A DNA stretch of 46,675 nt. Source: Verrucomicrobiota bacterium. Its GTDB lineage: Bacteria; Verrucomicrobiota; Kiritimatiellia; CAJWTS01. The stretch is taken from positions 1 to 46,675 of the forward strand of contig JAQBYD010000029.1 of the NCBI GenBank assembly GCA_027623315.1. Reading direction: 5' to 3'. Of the stretch, positions 17,820 through 25,708 are shown piece after piece (the first letter of the stretch is position 1; each line of letters starts with the position of its first letter). Made by a program: the position numbers and the translations under genes. The notes beneath the pieces are model-generated. The model ran no database searches and was not told where the DNA came from. It saw nothing but the letters and a program-made list of their open reading frames with translations.

Positions 17820-20800
17820 ATGACGGCCTGGGTGTCGTCGAACAGCGCGGGGCCGTTCGACGTGTTGGGGCATTTTACAGGGCAAACCGGCAGCGGAAGC
17901 ACCAACTTCGATATCAGCGCTTACATCAGCGCCGACACGACCGTGCGATTTCAGAACACCAACGGCACCTGGTCGGCCGCTGGAGACCAGTTCTTCGCCG
18001 ACACCGTCCAGATCGCATTCCCTGGCGCCGCGACCAATCCCGGCGTGGCCGGCAATCCGCCGAACGTGGCATCAGGCTATACGATCCCCTCCGGGACGAA
18101 CCTGGTCGTGACGTTTCAGGTGCAGGTGGACACACCATCCGCGGTGACCAACATCATCAACGAAGCCTGCGTCACCAGTGACCAGAGGCTCTTCGCCGTC
18201 TGCTCCACCGTTACCAATCCGCTCGTGCCCGGTGTGGTCGGCGACTTTGTCTGGGAAGATCTCGACGGCGATGGCGCCCAGGACGGTGGCGAACCGGGAA
18301 TCTCCAACGCGATCGTGCGTCTGCGCGACGCCAACTCCAATATCGTGGCGACCACCACCACCGACGGTTCGGGCGCGTATCTTTTCACAAACGTCGCGCC
18401 GATGGACTGCTTTATCGAAGTCGTTCAACCCGCCGGCTTCGAGTTCACTTCGCCGAACCAGACCAACGATACGATCGACAGCGATGTCAACACCAACGAC
18501 GGTCGCACCGCGACCTTCACGCTGCTCGCGGCGGAGACCAACCTGACGCTGGACGCCGGGCTCTATCAACCCGCCAGCCTGGGCGACTTCGTGTGGGACG
18601 ACACCAACGGCGATGGCACGCAGGATGGCGGCGAAACGGGGATCCCGGGAGTCACCGTGGAACTGCGCGACGCCAACTCGAATCTTGTCGATACGACGAC
18701 CACCGACGGAAGCGGTCTGTATCTCTTCACCAATCTTCCGCCGGACAACTACTTCGTCGAGTTCGTCCAGCCCGGCGGCTTCGATTTCTCGCCGGCGGAC
18801 CAGACCAACGACACGATCGACAGCGACGCGAACACCAACGACGGCCACACGGTCACCTTCGCCCTGTCCTCCGGCGAGACCAACCTCACACTCGATGCGG
18901 GCTTGTACCAGCCGGCAGCGATCGGCGACTTTATTTTTGATGATCAGGACACCGATGGCATACAAGACGCTGGTGAAGTGGGCGTCAATGGCGTGACGGT
19001 GCGACTGTACCGGGATCTCGACGGCGATGGTGTCCCGGAACCGGGTGGGGACGACAACGGCTCGATCGCGTCCACCACAACCGCCCTGGTGGGCGGTGCG
19101 AACGGGTTCTATCAATTTACGGGCCTGCCGCCCGGGGACTATTTCGTAGAGGTCGTCCCACCCGCCGGATTTGTGATCAGTCCGCAGGACATCGGCGGCG
19201 ACGACACGATAGACAGCGACATCGACCCGGTAACGGGTCTGACCGCGATCGTGAATCTCGAATCGGGTGAGACCGACAACACCGTTGATGGCGGAATCTT
19301 TTCTCCTCTCGACCTCTCCGTGACCAAGAGCGTAAACGACGCGGTGCCCGGCACGAACCAGTGGGTGCTGTGGACGGTTGCGGTTTCGAATTTAGGCCCG
19401 ATCGCGGCCACCGGCATTGAGTACACCGACGATTTCCCGACGAACCTGATCTTCATCGGCGCCAACGCGAGCACGGGCGTCTACGACTCCTCGGCCCTGG
19501 TCTGGAGTAACTTCGGGCTGGCCGTGGGCGCGACCGCGTTCCTTGAGATCACCAGTCAGCTAGACCACGTGCAGGCGGGCATATCGATCACTAACTGCGT
19601 CTTCTTGAGCGGCGTGGACCAGGCCGACACCAATGCAGCGAACAACTCGGACTGCGCGAGTGTCGTTGCTGCCTGGGCACTGATCGCCGATTTCAGCGCG
19701 AGCCGCGTGGGCGGTTCCGTGGCCGTCGCGTGGCAGACAGCTTCGGAAGTTGGCACGGCGGGCTTCTTCCTGGAACGGCTCGACGAAGATGACTTCGAGC
19801 GCGTCACGCCGTCGTTGTTGCCCGGCTTGATCAACGCGCCGCAGGGCGGCAGTTACCAATACGTCGACAGCGGTGCACCCACGGATGCTGAACTCACTTA
19901 CCGGCTGATCGAGATCGAGATCGGTGGTGGCCAACGGACCTATGGTCCGTACACGGTTAGCGTGGCGCCCTTCTACAGCGAAGCGGAAAGTCCATCCGCA
20001 GACTACGAGGCGACAGCGCACGGCCTCAGCGCGTTCGAGACGCAGCGGCTGGCGCCGGTCACGGCGGTCACCGCCGGCGACGGGGCCGCAGGCAGTGGAC
20101 CGGGCACCAACAGCGTCGCGCATGAGTTGGCCCGAATCCGGGTGACGACGAGTGGCATTCAGCGCATCGATGCCGCAACGGTCGCGGGAGCGCTGGGCAT
20201 GAGCGAGGCCGAGGCCGCCACCGCGATCGCATCGTACACGCTGGCATTGAAGGCACGCGGGGGTGAGGTTGCGTATCACGCCGAAGCGGGAGGCGCGGCG
20301 ATCCTGTTCTATGGCCGCAGCAGTGACAGCTTCTATTGCGCCCATCGCGTCTACTGGCTGGCCACTGGAACAGGAACCGCCATGGGAACGCAGGACGGCG
20401 GCAGCCCGGCTGCGGTTCTCGGTCAGACCTTTACGGCTTACGCCGAGTTCGAAAAGAACGTGGGGGAGATGACGGGGATGTTCCGTCATCCGCATAGCGA
20501 TTACTACTTCTGGAAGCTCATCGTCGCGGGCCACGCGACGCTTGGCTCCCAGACCTTCGGTCTGAGCGTACCCGGCCTGGCAGGCGGAGCGGCGGAACTC
20601 TCGGTGCGACTCTACAGCCTGACCGCGAGCGGCGTGGCCGACGAGCATCATGCGCAGGTCAGCGTCAACGGAACGTCCGTCGGCTCGACGACCTGGAGCG
20701 GCGCGACGAGCAACACGCTCGATGTGACTGTACCGGCCGGCGTGCTGGTCGTGGGATCCAACACCGTCACGGTGAGCGGCGTACTCGCCTCCAACGTTCC

Positions 20801-22622
20801 CTTCAGCATCTTCGTGATCGACTCGCTGGCACTGGCCTACGAGCGGAGCTACACGGCCGAGGGCGACCGGCTCACCGCACCGGCCGCCGGGCACGCCGTG
20901 CTGACGGTTGAAGACTTTAGCGACGCCGACGTGGTTGTGGTTGACGTATCTTCCGCCGTCGCACCGGTCATGGTGCAGAACACGCGCATCGAAGCAGCTG
21001 GGACGAGCAACCGCGTCAGCTTCAACACGGCGTCAGGAGAGGCCCGCTACGCGACACTGACGCGCGCGGCGGCGTACGTGCCCATCGTGCATGGCACGGC
21101 GAACCACGATTGGCTCAAGTCCGGGGACAACGCGGTTGATTACCTGGTGATCACGGTTCCCGTACTGGCGTCGGCGGCACAGGCGCTGGCCGACTATCGC
21201 GCGGCGCAGGGCCTGGCCGTGAAGGTGGTCACGATGCAGGAGATCTACGACTGCTTCAGCGACGGCGAGGCCTCACCAGACGCGATCTCGGCACTGCTGG
21301 CCTATGCGCACGCGCACTGGGCGCGCTGCCCGCTGTTCGTCGTTCTCGCCGGCAGCGGCTCCTACGATTACCGCGACTACGAAGGCACGGGCGACACGCT
21401 GGTGCCGCCGCTGCTGATCGGTACCCCCAAGGGACTGTTCGCCGCCGACGGGCTCTATGGCGACGTCGTGGGATCCGACGGCGTGCCCGAGATCATGATC
21501 GGACGGTTGCCGGCGCGCACGGACTCGGAACTGGCAGGGATGGTGCAGCGCATTCGCGACTACGAGGAGGCGGTGCATAGCGAGGGCGACTGGGCGAGCC
21601 GCATACTGATGATCGCCGATGACCCGGACGAGGGTGGTAATTTTACCGGAGCCAGCGATCTTCTGATCGACGCAATTGGGCTCGGCGAGACTATCGAAAG
21701 AGTCTATCGAAGCGAGCTCTCGGTCGACGACGCGCGCAGCGCGATCCAGACGTCGTTGGTAGCCGGTGTTGGGCTGGCTAACTTCACGGGTCACGGCGCG
21801 ATTAACCGGCTGGCCGGAGAAGGCTTGCTGACGAGCGCGGATGTCGCGAGCCTGGGCAACGCGAACCGGCTTCCGGTCTTGACGGCACCGAGCTGCATCA
21901 TCGGGCGCTTCGAGGTGCCGGGGTATAACAGCCTGGCCGAGACGCTGCTGCTGGATCCACAGGGCGGTGCGGTGGCGGTGTGGGCGCCCTCCGGACTATC
22001 GATGAACTACGCCGCGCGTCATCTCGGCGACGGGTTCTGCCGCGCGCTCTTCGAAGAGGGCACGGGTGTACTGGGCGAGGCCATTCGCAAGGCCAAGGTG
22101 CGCTACGCGGCCTCGACCGATGAGCAGGTGATGCTCGGGCTCTACAACTTGATCGGAGACCCCGCGCTCAAGATGGCGGGCCGCAATAGCGGATCGGACA
22201 GTGACGGGACGTACGTGCTGTGGCGCCGTGAGCGCTTTACGGCAACCGAGTTGACCGACGCCAACGTCAGCGGAGAGAACGCCGACGGCGACACCGACGG
22301 CGCCACCGTTATCGAAGAGTACATCTTTGGACTGAACCCCAACGCGACCGACGAGAATGCAGGCCTGGCGATGAGCTTGGACGCCGAAACCGAGGACGGC
22401 TGCATCGTAGTGAGCTGGACGCGGCGCAAGACGGCGACCGATGTGAGCTTCGTCGTGGACCTCTCAACCGACCTCGATACCTGGGACGCGTCCCTGGGCG
22501 AGATCAAGGACCTGACCGTGGTCGACGACGGAAACGGCGTCACCGAGACCGTAAGTGCCCGAATTCGGCCCACATCGCCGCTGCAACGCCTGTATGCGCG
22601 GTTGCGGATCACGCAGCCGTAG
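17820..22622 (+). CDS. Giant surface protein, main part: SdrD_B-like repeats, DUF11-like domain and C25 (gingipain-type) cysteine protease
   Basis: The long open frame (1600 residues from the first ATG) continues the broken gene. After the rest of a beta module come three SdrD_B-like domains with GDFVWEDLDGDG-type starts at 18240, 18582 and 18924. A DUF11-like domain follows (LDLSVTKSVNDAVPGTNQ, about 19309), then a segment with VAWQTASEVGTAGFFLER. The C25 caspase-like protease domain begins near 21080. Its expected catalytic His is in NFTGHGAINR (H1325 in this numbering) and its Cys in TAPSCIIGRFE (C1359). The 34-residue spacing is close to that in gingipain R. The C-terminus has a Thr/Asp-rich DGDTDGATVIEEYIFGLNPN segment and a final VVDLSTDLDTWDASLGE module typical of exported proteins of the PVC group. 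No type IX sorting domain was recognised. Without the N-terminal fragment this part has no signal peptide, so it is probably nonfunctional unless the lesions are errors. Confidence 0.85.
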   Translation: MTAWVSSNSAGPFDVLGHFTGQTGSGSTNFDISAYISADTTVRFQNTNGTWSAAGDQFFADTVQIAFPGAATNPGVAGNPPNVASGYTIPSGTNLVVTFQVQVDTPSAVTNIINEACVTSDQRLFAVCSTVTNPLVPGVVGDFVWEDLDGDGAQDGGEPGISNAIVRLRDANSNIVATTTTDGSGAYLFTNVAPMDCFIEVVQPAGFEFTSPNQTNDTIDSDVNTNDGRTATFTLLAAETNLTLDAGLYQPASLGDFVWDDTNGDGTQDGGETGIPGVTVELRDANSNLVDTTTTDGSGLYLFTNLPPDNYFVEFVQPGGFDFSPADQTNDTIDSDANTNDGHTVTFALSSGETNLTLDAGLYQPAAIGDFIFDDQDTDGIQDAGEVGVNGVTVRLYRDLDGDGVPEPGGDDNGSIASTTTALVGGANGFYQFTGLPPGDYFVEVVPPAGFVISPQDIGGDDTIDSDIDPVTGLTAIVNLESGETDNTVDGGIFSPLDLSVTKSVNDAVPGTNQWVLWTVAVSNLGPIAATGIEYTDDFPTNLIFIGANASTGVYDSSALVWSNFGLAVGATAFLEITSQLDHVQAGISITNCVFLSGVDQADTNAANNSDCASVVAAWALIADFSASRVGGSVAVAWQTASEVGTAGFFLERLDEDDFERVTPSLLPGLINAPQGGSYQYVDSGAPTDAELTYRLIEIEIGGGQRTYGPYTVSVAPFYSEAESPSADYEATAHGLSAFETQRLAPVTAVTAGDGAAGSGPGTNSVAHELARIRVTTSGIQRIDAATVAGALGMSEAEAATAIASYTLALKARGGEVAYHAEAGGAAILFYGRSSDSFYCAHRVYWLATGTGTAMGTQDGGSPAAVLGQTFTAYAEFEKNVGEMTGMFRHPHSDYYFWKLIVAGHATLGSQTFGLSVPGLAGGAAELSVRLYSLTASGVADEHHAQVSVNGTSVGSTTWSGATSNTLDVTVPAGVLVVGSNTVTVSGVLASNVPFSIFVIDSLALAYERSYTAEGDRLTAPAAGHAVLTVEDFSDADVVVVDVSSAVAPVMVQNTRIEAAGTSNRVSFNTASGEARYATLTRAAAYVPIVHGTANHDWLKSGDNAVDYLVITVPVLASAAQALADYRAAQGLAVKVVTMQEIYDCFSDGEASPDAISALLAYAHAHWARCPLFVVLAGSGSYDYRDYEGTGDTLVPPLLIGTPKGLFAADGLYGDVVGSDGVPEIMIGRLPARTDSELAGMVQRIRDYEEAVHSEGDWASRILMIADDPDEGGNFTGASDLLIDAIGLGETIERVYRSELSVDDARSAIQTSLVAGVGLANFTGHGAINRLAGEGLLTSADVASLGNANRLPVLTAPSCIIGRFEVPGYNSLAETLLLDPQGGAVAVWAPSGLSMNYAARHLGDGFCRALFEEGTGVLGEAIRKAKVRYAASTDEQVMLGLYNLIGDPALKMAGRNSGSDSDGTYVLWRRERFTATELTDANVSGENADGDTDGATVIEEYIFGLNPNATDENAGLAMSLDAETEDGCIVVSWTRRKTATDVSFVVDLSTDLDTWDASLGEIKDLTVVDDGNGVTETVSARIRPTSPLQRLYARLRITQP
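18240..19306 (+). repeat. Three tandem SdrD_B-like modules, period 342 bp
   Basis: Equivalent ggcgact positions fall at 18240, 18582 and 18924, exactly 342 bp (114 codons) apart. The first two copies are very similar, sharing RDANSN, TTTDGSG, DQTNDTIDSD-like and TNDG blocks. The third is diverged and somewhat longer. An older single copy starts near 17044. The nucleotide similarity of copies one and two suggests recent duplication and makes this a likely site for recombination or assembly collapse. Confidence 0.85.
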
Positions 22623-22637
22623 AGAGTACAACCCGGC

Positions 22638-22666
22638 TTGAGCGCGGCGTCCGCTACACTTATGAG
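22638..22666 (+). promoter_or_regulatory. Weak candidate promoter ahead of the PqqD/radical SAM cassette
   Basis: TTGAGC (22638-22643) and TATGAG (22661-22666) have a 17-bp spacing in the 57-bp gap after the surface protein gene. The implied transcription start would fall very close to the ribosome binding site, so this may be chance, and the cassette may instead read through from upstream. Confidence 0.22.
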
Positions 22667-22679
22667 ATTGGAGCAAGCG

Positions 22680-22988
22680 ATGGAGCACCGTATACAACTG
22701 GGGGAGTGTCCTCTGCGTCGCGGCGAAAATGTCGTTCTGCGCAACATCGCCGGTGAAAATCTCCTGATCCCGGTCTGCGGGGAAATGGCGGACCTTCAGA
22801 GAGCCTTCACACTGACACCGGTTGGAGCGCACATATGGGACCTGTTGAATGGGGAGACGGAGATCGATATGATTATCAACGGCATCGTTGAAACATTCGA
22901 CGTCGACCGAGAGCAGGCCGGGGCAGATTGCTGCGAGTTCCTTGTAGAGTTGATTGGCGCGAACCTGGTCGAGACCATGGACGAATGA
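22680..22988 (+). CDS. PqqD-like peptide chaperone (RiPP recognition element)
   Basis: The 102-residue product matches the PqqD family in length and pattern. A beta-rich N-terminus leads into LTPVGAHIWDLLNGETEIDMIINGIVETF (in pieces, about residues 43-70). A final helix follows in DCCEFLVELIGANLVE. PqqD-like domains bind the leader of a ribosomally made peptide and present it to a radical SAM enzyme. The ATG at 22680 is favoured by a GGAG at 22670-22673 with a 6-nt gap; an ATG at 22662 would add six residues. The stop overlaps the start of the radical SAM gene (ATGA), so the two are coupled. Compared with E. coli-type PqqD, the N-terminal section is a little longer. Confidence 0.85.
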   Translation: MEHRIQLGECPLRRGENVVLRNIAGENLLIPVCGEMADLQRAFTLTPVGAHIWDLLNGETEIDMIINGIVETFDVDREQAGADCCEFLVELIGANLVETMDE

Positions 22989-24115
22989 TTGCACAACCGT
23001 TGAATCCCACCGAGAACCAGGAGTGGCTGCGCGGCCTTAAGCAACGTGCGGCACACCTTCGCGTACCATTGCGCGGTATGCTCGAACTCACCAGCCGCTG
23101 CAATCTTCGCTGCGTGCATTGCTATCTCGGGTCGCAGGATGAGCAGCACGCGCGGCGCGAAGAGGAGATGAGCACCGAGCGCGTGAAATCTCTAATCGAC
23201 GAGATCATCAAGGCTGGATGTCTCTATCTCACTATCACCGGAGGCGACCCCATGATGCGGCGGGACTTCCGTGAGATCTATACGTATGCGCGGGTGCAGG
23301 GGTTACTCGTCACCGTGTTTTGCGACGCCATCCTCGTCACCGACAAGATTCTCGAGCTGTTCAAGGCCTACCCGCCGAGAATGGTTGAGGTCAGCATTTA
23401 CGGCGCGACGGCGCCAACGTACGAACGCGTGACGCGTGTACCGGGTTCGTTTCCGAAGGCGCTTGAGGGAATTCGCGCGTTGATTGATCACGGCATTCGA
23501 GTGCGACTGAAGACGGTGCTCATGGAGCTGAATAAGCACGAGATTCACGAGATGGAGGGTATCGCGGTTCACCTTGGCGTGCCGTTCCGATTCGACTCCG
23601 CCATCTTTCCGTGTCTTCCGCAGGGAAGCGAGGAGGCCGGTACGGAGAACGACCATGCGCCGCTCGATCTTCGCGTCTCGCCGCAGGAAGTCGTCGACAT
23701 TGAGTTGGCCAGTCCCGAACGTCGCCGGCATTGGCGCGAGGCGTACGGCAAGGCCTCGGCGTTGCCCGAGACGGACCGGCTCTACTCCTGCGGCGCCGGC
23801 CAGACGTCGTTTTATGTCGATCCCTATGCCAATGTCTCGCCGTGCCTGATGACCAGCATGCATCGCCATAGCCTGGAGGGCACGACCTTTCGCGAGCGAT
23901 GGGACAACGATCTCGTGAAGATCCGAGAGAAGAAGCGCTCGCCCGACGCAAAATGTGCCGTGGGCGGGATGCGAGGTCTCTGTACGGCCTGCCCGGGGGC
24001 CAATTACCTCGAAACCGGGGACGAAAATCACGAGTCAGAATATTCGCGACAGATTGCCGAGTTGAGGTACAATGCGATCGTAAATGAGGACCGCGTTGCC
24101 CCGAAAGGGGCGTGA
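22985..24115 (+). CDS. Radical SAM/SPASM peptide-modifying enzyme
   Basis: The 376-residue product has the radical SAM CxxxCxxC motif at C39, C43 and C46 (TSRCNLRCVHCYLG), followed by TITGGDPM (86-90 region), the usual SAM-binding GGE-like site. The C-terminal SPASM-like region has C269, C287, C324, C333 and C336, enough to hold at least one auxiliary iron-sulfur cluster. Enzymes of this type (PqqE, sactisynthase and thioether or C-C crosslinking families) modify peptide side chains. The ATG at 22985 lies within the ATGA overlap with the PqqD gene, and its TGA overlaps the GTG of the peptide gene. This tight coupling implies that all four products are made together. The actual modification cannot be read from the sequence. 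Confidence 0.9.
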   Translation: MIAQPLNPTENQEWLRGLKQRAAHLRVPLRGMLELTSRCNLRCVHCYLGSQDEQHARREEEMSTERVKSLIDEIIKAGCLYLTITGGDPMMRRDFREIYTYARVQGLLVTVFCDAILVTDKILELFKAYPPRMVEVSIYGATAPTYERVTRVPGSFPKALEGIRALIDHGIRVRLKTVLMELNKHEIHEMEGIAVHLGVPFRFDSAIFPCLPQGSEEAGTENDHAPLDLRVSPQEVVDIELASPERRRHWREAYGKASALPETDRLYSCGAGQTSFYVDPYANVSPCLMTSMHRHSLEGTTFRERWDNDLVKIREKKRSPDAKCAVGGMRGLCTACPGANYLETGDENHESEYSRQIAELRYNAIVNEDRVAPKGA

Positions 24116-24300
24116 CTACGACTATGCAGGACAAGAGCCAGAACCTAACCGGGCCTGAACCGACCGGACGCCGGCCCTACTCAAAGCCGTCTCTGCGCAT
24201 GATCGAACTGACGATCGAGGAGACGTTGGCCGACGCATGCAAGACCGGGGCGGAGTCCGAGTGCTTGACCGGCCCGACCGCTTTCGATCCGGGCACGTGA
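24112..24300 (+). CDS. Small two-cysteine peptide, probable substrate of the radical SAM enzyme
   Basis: The 62-residue product (50-odd if the ATG at 24124 is used instead of the GTG at 24112) lies between the radical SAM and kinase genes. It overlaps both by 4 bp (GTGA at each side). The middle segment RRPYSKPSLRMIELTIEE looks like a leader or recognition sequence. The tail from about residue 40 carries Cys43 and Cys51 with several Thr and Ser, ending in DPGT with a free Thr at the C-terminus. Size, position and the leader/core appearance fit a RiPP precursor. No homologue can be named from memory with certainty, and the role rests mainly on context. No Gly-Gly type cleavage site is evident. 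Confidence 0.7.
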   Translation: MTTTMQDKSQNLTGPEPTGRRPYSKPSLRMIELTIEETLADACKTGAESECLTGPTAFDPGT

Positions 24301-25241
24301 CCGATACCGGGCGCGCCACCTTATCGCCCCGCGCAATGTCTTCGTGGTCCCGTCAATTCGGAATTGCCGGCATCCAGTTTGCCCTGCGTTCAGAGCAGAT
24401 CCCGGTCACGGATGGCGACAGCGCCTCGTACGCGCCCTTCGCCGACCCGGAGTCAGGGTCATGCGACATCGATTGCGCAGTCACAATCCAGCAGGGCGAC
24501 CTTCCCAGCCTGACGGCGCTGCCGCAGATTTTCGACGCCGGGCGATCCTGGGCCATGTACAGCGACCCTTCGGGCGGCCGCTTGATTCAACGCAAGGGTC
24601 CCCCCGATGGCAGCGCGGAATCGTCGTGGATCGCCACGGCGAGTCGCGCTTTTCGAGATGTGGTCGTCACTTGCTCCGAGACCATGACGCGCCGTGGCGC
24701 CGAGGGTGTCGAACTGCTCAATCCGCTTCGATACCCCCTCGATCAGATTCTGACCAATCATCTGCTGGCGTCGCGCGGCGGCGTTCTGGTTCACGGTGCC
24801 GGCGCGGCGATTGGGGAGCGAGGCCTCTTGTTCGCGGGACGCTCGGGCGCCGGGAAGACCACGATATCGAGGCAACTCCATGAGCGCCACGGTCTCCGAA
24901 TGTTGAGTGATGACCGAATCGTGGTTCGCGAACGGGATGGCGCGCTGCGCATCTTCGGCACCCCCTGGCCGGGCGACGGCGGGCACGCGTTAAACGAGAG
25001 TCAACCGCTCGCAGCCCTCTTGTTTCTCGCGCACGGTCCCGACAACGAACTCGTCGAACTCAATACGCCGCAGGCCCTGGAGCGCTTGCTCCCGGTGGCA
25101 TCCGTGCCATGGTACGACCGCGAGGCGGCGGACGGCACGCTTCGATTCTGCGAACGCCTGATCGAGGGCGTGCCGACCTATGAGCTTCGATTCCGACCGG
25201 ATGAGTCCGTTGCGGAGTTCATCGCGAAGCGTTTCGCGTGA
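24297..25241 (+). CDS. HprK-related kinase of a peptide/EPS-associated cassette
   Basis: From the GTG at 24297, overlapping the peptide stop by 4 bp, the product has 314 residues. Its second half matches the HPr kinase/phosphorylase fold. The GVLVHGAG segment is at about 162-169, the Walker A loop GRSGAGKT at 181-188, and LSDDRIVVR at 203-211. A Pro/Gly-rich TPWPGDGGH follows at about 222-230. The N-terminal half is a less conserved domain. True HprK phosphorylates a serine of HPr; relatives in lasso-peptide clusters phosphorylate the C-terminal serine of the peptide. Others (HprK-related kinases A and B) accompany PqqD-like proteins near exopolysaccharide loci. Because it is coupled to the peptide gene, the peptide is its likeliest substrate. 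The longer frame from 24237 would largely overlap the peptide gene and is not preferred. Confidence 0.82.
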   Translation: MTDTGRATLSPRAMSSWSRQFGIAGIQFALRSEQIPVTDGDSASYAPFADPESGSCDIDCAVTIQQGDLPSLTALPQIFDAGRSWAMYSDPSGGRLIQRKGPPDGSAESSWIATASRAFRDVVVTCSETMTRRGAEGVELLNPLRYPLDQILTNHLLASRGGVLVHGAGAAIGERGLLFAGRSGAGKTTISRQLHERHGLRMLSDDRIVVRERDGALRIFGTPWPGDGGHALNESQPLAALLFLAHGPDNELVELNTPQALERLLPVASVPWYDREAADGTLRFCERLIEGVPTYELRFRPDESVAEFIAKRFA

Positions 25242-25708
25242 AGCGTCAGGTTGGCCCTGCCCCCGAGCACGCTTGGATCATTCGATAGTATCCGCGCGCA
25301 TCCGCGATATCCGCGGTTTCACCCCTCTTCACTCGTGTAGGTTTGTGTGATTCGTGGGCCCAGAATCTGGTCGTGTACGAGATCTTCTGCAAATTCGGGT
25401 AGTCATGCAATTTCACCGTCGAATTGCAATCCCTCTCCTACCCCGCGAAGCGGGGGGCGCCCCGTGTCGCGCATTTCGGTGCCGACCGCAGGGAGGTCAG
25501 AAAATTGGCTCGTCAGATTACGTGCGAGAGCGTGCTCCGCGGCGGGTCGCTAGACTCTGGTCTGCGAACTGCCGTGAAGTGCGCTCTCGTGCGTGATATG
25601 GCGGGTCGATTTGCTGAGAAATGCGCGACACAGACTGACGAGCTGCAATTTGCAGAAGATTCCGTACGTAGCCCAGAATCTGGTGAGGCTTCAGGGCATC
25701 GGCCTACT
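25242..25708. other. Noncoding gap after the kinase gene
   Basis: This 467-bp stretch separates the convergent kinase and S26-like peptidase genes. Frames crossing it have no family resemblance and no ribosome binding sites. The main content is the symmetric inverted element at 25359-25683. A short GC hairpin, ccccgcgaagcgggg (25441-25455), lies inside it. Confidence 0.5.
25359..25683. repeat. Symmetric inverted element with 37-bp composite arms
   Basis: The left arm has cccagaatctgg at 25359-25370, an 11-bp gap, and atcttctgcaaatt at 25382-25395. The right arm has the exact reverse complement of the 14-mer, aatttgcagaagat, at 25647-25660. It is followed by an equal 11-bp gap and then cccagaatctgg at 25672-25683. 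The 12-mer is itself nearly palindromic, so both arms read as inverted copies of one composite motif. About 250 bp lie between. This could be a nonautonomous mobile element or a recombination site; no target duplication was found. Confidence 0.6.

Noticed and set aside
19560-20894. 444-residue open frame antisense to the surface protein gene
   Set aside because: The plus-strand frame encodes clear DUF11-like and following domains; the antisense product has no family features.
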